From Beverwykella pulmonaria (Eukaryota; Ascomycota; Dothideomycetes; Pleosporales; Melanommataceae), in NCBI GenBank assembly GCA_001599595.1, contig BCHH01000002.1:2493451-2557450 (forward strand): 64,000 nt of DNA, written 5' to 3'. This document shows positions 57,261 to 64,000 of this stretch, piece by piece. Every line of letters starts with the position of its first letter. Within the stretch, counting starts at the first letter, position 1. The translations under genes were made by a program, and so were the position numbers. The notes beneath the pieces are model-generated. The model was given only the letters and a program-made list of their open reading frames with translations. It ran no database searches and was not told where the DNA came from.

Positions 57261-60200
57261 CTAATGATGATCTTCGCCCTCATTCGTGACGCTTGTATCC
57301 TTCGATAGACTCAAGCGCGCTACCTGCTCCGAAACGCTTCCACTTCCACTCCTCGCTCGACCTTCTTGTGAGGAGGTCGGCGGACTGACCTCCATCGACC
57401 TGGGAAGCCCAAGCCCGACCTCGCTGAGGTTCACTGCGGGTGTTTGCGGAGGGCTCAAGGTTTGCCGGCCTTGGTCAAGCAACCTTCCGCTCACGGACGG
57501 AATCGAATCAGGCCTGTGGGACTTCTTCCGTTGCTGGGGTGAGACACCAATCCCTCTGTGAAGCTCGAGCGGGGATCCCGAGAGAAAAGCGGCAATTTCT
57601 GCCTCGCTTGTACCGAGTCCCTCTGGCGTCTTCGGCGCTTTGGATGAGCTGGCCTTGTTTTTGACAGGCGGCTGCTGTAGGAATTTCTGGATGGCACCGC
57701 GGTCATCCTGATCATCGTCTTCGTCTGACGTGCCATCAAAGTACGAATCATCCCACGCGGCCGAGTCTCTGCTTCGTATCGAGTCCGCCGTGTTTGCCCG
57801 GACGTGATGATGAGGCCGCTTCTTCAGTGGCGCTAGTTCGTCGCGGACCTCTCTGAGTTCGCTTTCTGTACGCTCGATCGGTGGCTGTAGATCGTTTTGT
57901 CCTTTAACATGTTCCCCGTCTTCCTTGACAGGTTCATCAACGCCCTTGGCTCGGTCAGTGGCAGGCTCCTGCTCATCGCGCGTCGCAGCCGCGTAGGTGT
58001 CTGCAAAGTGAGTATCGCACAGGTGCTTAATCACGGGCCATCCGTATGCATTGGCGAACATTCGCCGTACGACAATGTTGTTGTGCGCATCAGGTTCAAG
58101 GCGCACCAAGACCTTTCGCCAAGAAAGGTCTTTGTGGTAAGCGCGAGCAATCTTTTCCTCGACGCGCAGCCCGCCCTCCTCCGTACTTTGATCGGAGGTT
58201 TGAGACATGTTGCTGCTCTCACTTGAAAAAGAGCGGCCATATGGCCTCCGTTTGGCAGGCGGTGGCGGTATGTCCTCAGGATGGTAAACACGGTCATGGA
58301 AGATGGTGCGCGCTCGCGTTGACGGATCCGTAATCCAAGACGTAGGTGGCACGGGAGGGCTCAGCAGATCTCCGGCAGATTCGAAGATGGTGGTTTTGGG
58401 AGGGGCGGATAGATTCGTGGAATCTTCAAGTTGAGTGTCGCCACGAGTTGCCTGAGGTCTTTTCCTCGGCTGCTGTGAGTCTTCTGGCGTAGAAGCTCCG
58501 GTCACAGAGTCCGAATCTGCCTCTAGCGGCTCAGTCTGTACGGTTTGACTCCTCTTGAACATCTTCTTATCCTTGGCCGTATGTTTGCCCGAAGGGCGGA
58601 TATAGTTCCAAAGCGTGCTCAAGGTGTTGGTTGATTGTCGTGCATTAGGAGAGATTGGCCGTCCATCCGAGTCGCGTTTCTGTCCGTCCAAAAACTGTAT
58701 GGCACTTGGCTCCGCGGCTGCTCGTGCCTCGTCATCCTGGTTGGTATCGTCAATCCCAGGTTGGGGAACAGTGCTCTCATCGCCAATTGGGGGAGATTCA
58801 AGGCCGCTGTTCTCGTCATCGGAAAAGGCCACCCTGGACGGATTGGGCGATGTGCTTTGACCAGTCAACTGACCCCAACCCCATCCTGCAACTGTGCCAA
58901 TGAGGCCGTTCTCCCTTCTTGCCTTTTCCACTTTGCCCAGCCCCCTCCAATCCAGAAACAAAAGACAGCTGGTACGAAGGGGCACAATGCCATCGTTGAC
59001 AACGTTGGAGTAGACAGTGCGATTCCGAAACATTCTTAGCACCAGATGAGCTGGACCGGTTGGGAGGATTCGCAACAACGGTTTGGCTCCAGGATCATCC
59101 TGTTTGGGCTGCTGGTTCTGGGACTGAGCGCCGAGTCCACTCACCATGGCAGTCCATCCGCTTTTCGCCAAGGTGGGGGCTCTCCAAGTCAGACCCAAAT
59201 CTTGTCCAGTCCGTCCTACCAGGCCAAAGTCTAGGGCAAACTTGATATACATGGGATTTTCGTTACTTAGTCCCAAGAAGGGAGAAGCCATGGCGATGAA
59301 ATTAATAGGCTTGATGTTTTCGAAAAACTGCGGCGAATGTTTGTGAATATACGCAATCGCATACGTTTGAACAAGCCCCCCGAGAGAATGGCCAATGAAG
59401 CTGATGCTGGTGTATTTGTAGGCTCTCGTTGACTCATGGGAGTGATGTTCAAAAATCGAACTTCCGTTGTGCGCGGGAACGCCTTGATCCAGATTGTCCT
59501 TATCCTTGGCGGGAGAGAGCGACGTCGACAACTTTTTCCCCACAGACTTCTTCACTGGACGAAAGGGCTGATCGGGATAGGTCAATGCGAGAACATACTT
59601 GGCCATTCGTTTCCCAAGGTACTGGATTCCGCGCTCTGTTCGTATTACATTGCCTTGGAACCCTCGGACTACAACCTCCTCTTCATCATCATCGTCATCA
59701 TCATGGAGATTGTCCGGTGTGATGCTTTCTTGGCCCCCTGAAAGAGGCGCTGTAGAAACGTCGTTTTGGTCTGTTCCTCTCGACGCTGGCTGACTTTCTT
59801 CTTGACGCCGTTTCCTCCAATCCTCCCGGGCTTGCTTCGCTGTTGCGTCAATGCTCTCCTTCAGGTAGAGCATGTCTGCTCCGAGATTGCTATGCAAACC
59901 ATGGGTCAGGATGACCAGGTGGATCTTTTTCTGTTTTCGCTTCTCCTTGGGCCTGTCTTGGTGCGAGTCTCGTGACTTCCGCCGTGACGACGGGTCGTCA
60001 TGCCACTCCGGCAATGCGGGTTTATTCCAAAGGCTGTCGATGTCGTCGACGACTAGCTTGACAGCTTTCGAATATACGCCCTTTGGTTGCGCAGCATTAC
60101 TTCCGGTACGTGCGTGCCTGGCTTGGCGGTGGTCGTGCACTTCGCCTGGCGTTCCGTGGGTGTTTCCGGTGATGGCCGTGAAGCCCAGATCCAGCGACCG

Positions 60201-60711
60201 CTCGTCGCGGGCGACCAGTAGCTCATAGCTCACCGAGGCGGACTGGGAAAAGATGACCTGGGAGGCAATCTCGATGATCCAGGTGGCGCTTCCAGGCGAC
60301 GCCGTCGCAGTCTCTCGATTCCCTCCCGCCTCTCTGATGGGTTCCGGGACGGTCAGCCTGGCGGTCCAGGAGCCTCCCGCCTTGAGGTTGGGCTCAAACT
60401 CGGGCACGCCATCTCTCTTGGGCGATTCGACTTTTTGGTTGGGATTGAAGGTCGCGGGGTACGCGGCGACGTGGAGCGTATAGGGACCGTGAAGATAGGC
60501 GGCGCGCAGCGGGAGGGCAGAAGCGTTTTTGATCTTGACGTGGAGGAAGGCAGGCGACGGCAGGATGCGGTCTTCGGACGGGGTGTAGGTGAGCGTGTAC
60601 CTGGATTGGGTCAGCCGACGATGCGGGAACGAAGAGGTAGCCTCGCAAGAGGGCAGCTCACCGGACGACTTGTCCCACCTTTACGCTGCCGGTCTGATGC
60701 AGCAGCAGCAT
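57261..60711 (-). CDS. DUF676 serine lipase/esterase, ROG1-like
   Basis: Exons on the minus strand 60711-60662 and 60600-57261, joined by a 61-bp intron (gtgagc..caatccag); 1,129 residues. The short first exon (MLLLHQTGSVKVGQVVR) is needed, because the long ORF has no ATG at its 5' end and the joined sequence continues YTLTYTPSEDRILPSP as expected for the family. A beta-rich N-terminal part is followed by the alpha/beta-hydrolase: oxyanion region VILTHGLHSN near residue 250, an acidic low-complexity insert (D-rich), the nucleophile elbow GHSLGG near residue 425, and NDGIVPLRTS with the likely catalytic Asp. The C-terminal half is long, polar and disordered-looking. Yeast Rog1 acts as a monoacylglycerol lipase and Lpl1 as a phospholipase on lipid droplets; the exact substrate here is open. 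Confidence 0.88.
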
Positions 60712-62735
60712 CCTCCGGGCGCGCTGTTGCTCGGCGAGCAGCTCCTTTCGCGAGGGGGTGAGGAGGAAATAGGACGGTCTTGCTTCTGTACAGGCCGCGT
60801 CGGGTGTCTGGGCGAGGACATAGGTTCGCGGCGTAAGCAACATTCAGCATTCGCTCGCTCGGAGCTGGCTAGGGACCGGGTGTTCGCGGCTCAGTGCACA
60901 GGATCTCGCTGTGGCGCATGATAGGGATTGCAGTACTTCCAAACAGTGCGGCGGCTTCGCAGGGCAAGAGAGAGAGACGGGCACACGTCGTGCGGGTTAA
61001 AGGTCAGGATGCGTGTAGAGGAGCGAGGTCGGCGGTCGGGGTGGAATCACAACGTCATTGCTCGCGTGGCCACGGGCGGGCCACGCGACATGGCGCAGAC
61101 TGACTAGTGGGTGTCTTCATGGGAGGCATGTTTCACGCTCAAGGTCACACAGACGCAGCGCATCGCAACATTCGCTGCAAGGCCAATGCTCGAAGGGTGC
61201 GCTGAGACGGCACGTGCACACGTCGTTGGCAGTCCCTAGCACGCGCCTAGATTCCGCACCACCTCGAACATGGCCACGCTTTCATAAAGAAACGAGACGA
61301 AGCGAAACACAGAGAAATACTATGTCCTCCAACCTAGTAGTAATGCATTGCTTGGAATGAACGATGAGATGCTCAGATTGTATTCCCAATTCAACTCTCG
61401 TTCCATTTCATGCAAGCCTTTTCTCGATTTCTAGGCCTGTATTCTCGTAGTCCTCTCGGGGTACACTTGAGGTCTCCAAGTTCCAGGTCAAGTTGTAGTG
61501 AGCTCAGAATGGGTCATAATGTCGCGGTCAGCTGGCTTGTGCATCTAAGTGAAAACTAGCCTTGATGCTCCCCAAAATTAGAATTCTCGTTAAGCACTTG
61601 CATGCAGTCACTACTGCTTCGCATAGTCGCTGAAGGCGCTAATGGGAGTGTTAACCCTAATTCGTCAAGCTCGCGCTAGCTTTCCTAGGTCAACGTCAAC
61701 GTCGTCCTTGCTGGCACTCCTCTACCAGCTCTCTATTCATTTCGAGTCGCTTATTCTCAGCTCACACGTCAATCACACTAGTTAGCGTCCTAAGTAGTTG
61801 TATTCTGCTAGCCAGTGACGGGAAGGAGTCAAAACGCAACCAACATAGAGAGAGTCGTAACCAACGGAATGAAAGGAAGTGTTGCATGGAAAAGGAACCT
61901 CGCACAATATGTGCAGACACATGCACTCTTTCTCCCTGACACATGTTGGAGATGTCAGTTCCTGGGGCCAGCACTATGGCGTCGCTTCAAGACGTCCCCC
62001 TCTTGAAATTTGAATTCCACATTGACATGCGAATCGCTGCCGACACTACATTGTTCTTTCACCCACGCCCTCCTCGCATTGCCTACAAGACGAACATGCC
62101 AATAGTGAGAGAGAACAAGTTCCGCAGCACCAGAACACCCAACCTCGGAATACTAAGACGAACTTACCTTTATGCCACTTCATTGTCAGGCTGTGATCCA
62201 TATCTCGACAAGGCATCCAACAATCGTGCATGTTTGATTGATTTACACCTTAACCCCTACTGGGTAGGCGCCCCAATATCAAGCATCTCAAAATCGAGAT
62301 TTACTGGCCACACACTCAAAGATCACGTGCAAGATGCTCCCTATCTGAAACACACCAAAGTAACATGAGGGTTCAGTGCCATCATCAAATACAACTCTCT
62401 CCTGTCGCACGCGCGTGGAATGGGAGTGAGCGATGCTAAGCAAAAGAGAAGCGCAACGACGCAAGTCGGAAAGGCAAAACCCAAGCGCTACCGTGCACAG
62501 CCTGCTATGACACAAATCACATTCGAAAGACCTCGCTCTTCATGCTTCTAAATACACAGCGCACGCAAACAGAGGATCGCAAAACTTCATACTCACCAAC
62601 ATGAGACCGACGGAACAAGGAATTCAATAGTACATGATACGTCTGACCAGCCGTCCTAATCTATATGTCCGAAATCCAGCTCAACAAGGTCGGCCTTCGT
62701 CCTTAGTTCGATCCAGAAAATCTAGAAAAGGGATC
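60712..62735. other. intergenic, no gene seen
   Basis: About 2 kb between the lipase start and the succinate-CoA ligase stop codon. ORFs up to 141 codons (61,943-62,368) show no recognisable domain and no conserved splice pattern. Promoter of the lipase gene expected at the left side. Confidence 0.4.
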
Positions 62736-64000
62736 TCAAATGCCGAGTGTGAACTCGACACCGACATCAATGTCGCGCGCCATCTTCACAACCTTGGAAA
62801 ACTGGACCGATTTCTCAGCGGCGGCTTGTAGGTCGTCGATAGAGAAGATCTTGAGCCCGGATTCGTTGATCTAGAGCGCTCCGTTAGTCCATCTTCTATC
62901 CGTCCAATGCCGTTCAGAAGGGCGTGGAAGTGTAAACGTACCAGCTTATGCGCCATTTCCGTGTTTGTGCCTTGCAGTCTTGCAATAATAGGAATTCTCA
63001 GGTTCATTGTCTCGACCACAGAGATCAACCCCTTCGCAATGGCATCACACCTGACAATACCTCCAAAGATGTTGACGAAAATAGCCGTGACCTTGGGATC
63101 GCTGGTGATGAGCTCGAAAGCCTGCTTGATGGCTTCAGGGGTTGCACCACCGCCGACATCCAAGAAGTTGGCGGGCGCTCCGCCGTTCAACTTGATAATG
63201 TCCATCGTGGCCATGGCCAGACCGGCGCCGTTGACGAGACACCCAATGTCGCCATCCAACTTGATGAAGTTGAGACCTGACTCGCCGGCCTTGACCTCAT
63301 CAGCGTCCTCCTGGGTGATGTCCCTCCAGTCGAAAACCTCCTTCTGGCGGAACTCGGCATTGTCGTCAAAATTCAATTTAGCGTCCATGGCAAGGACCTG
63401 GTGGTCGGTAGTCTCGGATAGCGGGTTAATCTCGATTTGTGTGGCATCGCGCTCGTTGAAGACCTTGTATAACTTCTGGATGGTATCCTTGGCATCCTCG
63501 ATGCACTGCTCTGAGAATCCAAGCTCGGTCGCAATGTTGCGTGCAATTTCGTCTGTGACGCCTTTGTGGATGTCGATTTGTGTAGTGATAATCGCCTCGG
63601 GGTGCTCCTTAGCCACGGTCTCGATATCCATACCACCCTGTGACGAAGCCACGATGACGGGGCCTTGTGAGGCGCGATCCATTAGGATGGCAAGGTAGAA
63701 TTCTCGACGCGCAAACTTGCGCTCCACGATGTAGACGGCGTTACAGAGCCGGCCGGCAGCTCCCGTTTGCTTGGTGATGAGTTTGTGGCCGATCATCTGG
63801 TCGGCAAGAATAGATGCTTCCCGAGCACTTCATACTTTTGTTAGGTTTTTGGCATATATCGAAGGCATAACAATTCTTGACGTACGAATAGACAACTCTA
63901 ACGCCACCCTTGAAGCCGTTGTCAAAGGTTCCCTTTCCTCGACCTCCAGCGAGCACCTGTGCCTTGATCACCATGTCGTCACCCTCTGTTCTCGTTAGCC
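62736..64000 (-). CDS. LSC2: succinate-CoA ligase beta subunit, N-terminus off the window
   Basis: Minus-strand exons 63985-63886, 63827-62942 and 62870-62736; introns of 58 bp (gtacgt..tatgaag) and 71 bp (gtacgt..ctctag) keep frame, and a further acceptor (gctaacgagaacag) at the window edge leads to an unseen 5' exon. The visible part starts in the ATP-grasp domain ([17 protein letters not shown]), continues with [19 protein letters not shown] and [20 protein letters not shown], then the CoA-ligase domain with FLDVGGGAT and [10 protein letters not shown]. It ends [23 protein letters not shown]. The enzyme couples succinyl-CoA to succinate conversion with nucleotide phosphorylation in the mitochondrial citric acid cycle. 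The mitochondrial targeting peptide should lie beyond the right edge. An ATP- versus GDP-forming assignment cannot be made here. Confidence 0.95.

Noticed and set aside
62907..63698. 263-codon ORF on the plus strand
   Set aside because: Exact antisense shadow of the succinate-CoA ligase exon, which has clear family motifs on the other strand.
1..64000. tRNA, rRNA, CRISPR arrays, telomere repeats, bacterial-type operons
   Set aside because: Looked for while reading; none was seen. The gene structure is eukaryotic throughout.

Overview
The window is a piece of a filamentous ascomycete chromosome. The evidence is very short spliceosomal introns (mostly 43-61 bp, GT..AG, with CTAAC/CTGAC-type branch sites), Pezizomycotina-type gene families, and repeats showing the C-to-T / G-to-A decay expected of repeat-induced point mutation (RIP). 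Overall gene content looks like a Dothideomycete, probably Pleosporales. That placement is inference from family resemblance, since no search could be run. Exon coordinates below were built by hand from splice signals, reading frame and family conservation. Every multi-exon model given as complete keeps frame through all its junctions.

Layout. (1) 1-11.4 kb, gene-dense: an ankyrin-repeat protein running off the left edge, a small membrane protein, a fungal class II haem peroxidase that appears frameshifted, a GDT1-type Golgi Ca2+/Mn2+ transporter, and divergently from it a TRF/Taz1-like telobox Myb protein. (2) 11.4-52.5 kb, an accessory, transposon-rich island. It holds an intact five-exon O-methyltransferase, a laccase-type multicopper oxidase split by two transposons, relics of a PTH11-like receptor and a CHAT/TPR protein, two multi-spanning membrane proteins of unknown function, a fasciclin-domain GPI protein, a decayed Tc1/mariner element and a four-element nested transposon stack at 38-43 kb. 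Its right part has a divergent pair: a membrane protein and a zinc-finger/Est1-type/transmembrane protein. (3) 52.5-64 kb, core genes: a small charged protein, pantothenate kinase, a BTB-like relic, a ROG1-like DUF676 lipase, and the beta subunit of succinate-CoA ligase running off the right edge.

Mobile DNA. Four repeat families could be delimited to the base by target-site duplications. They are: a 3,071-bp hAT element (8-bp TSD, TIR CAGCGTTGTAATC) in the laccase; a 3,186-bp hAT element (8-bp TSD, TIR CAGAG(A/T)TGTCAACAA) whose transposase keeps one reading frame interrupted only by five TAG/TAA codons; an ~820-bp non-autonomous hAT-like family (two copies, 8-bp TSDs); and a ~400-430-bp MITE family (four copies, TA-type insertion). 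A 985-bp Tc1/mariner relic is also present. Comparing the two ~820-bp copies gives an internal record of directional G:C-to-A:T decay.

How genes may work together: the methyltransferase, laccase and peroxidase are enzyme types seen in secondary, pigment or lignin-related metabolism. Two of the three are visibly broken here, so any local pathway is probably lost in this isolate. The flanking core genes are ordinary and intact.
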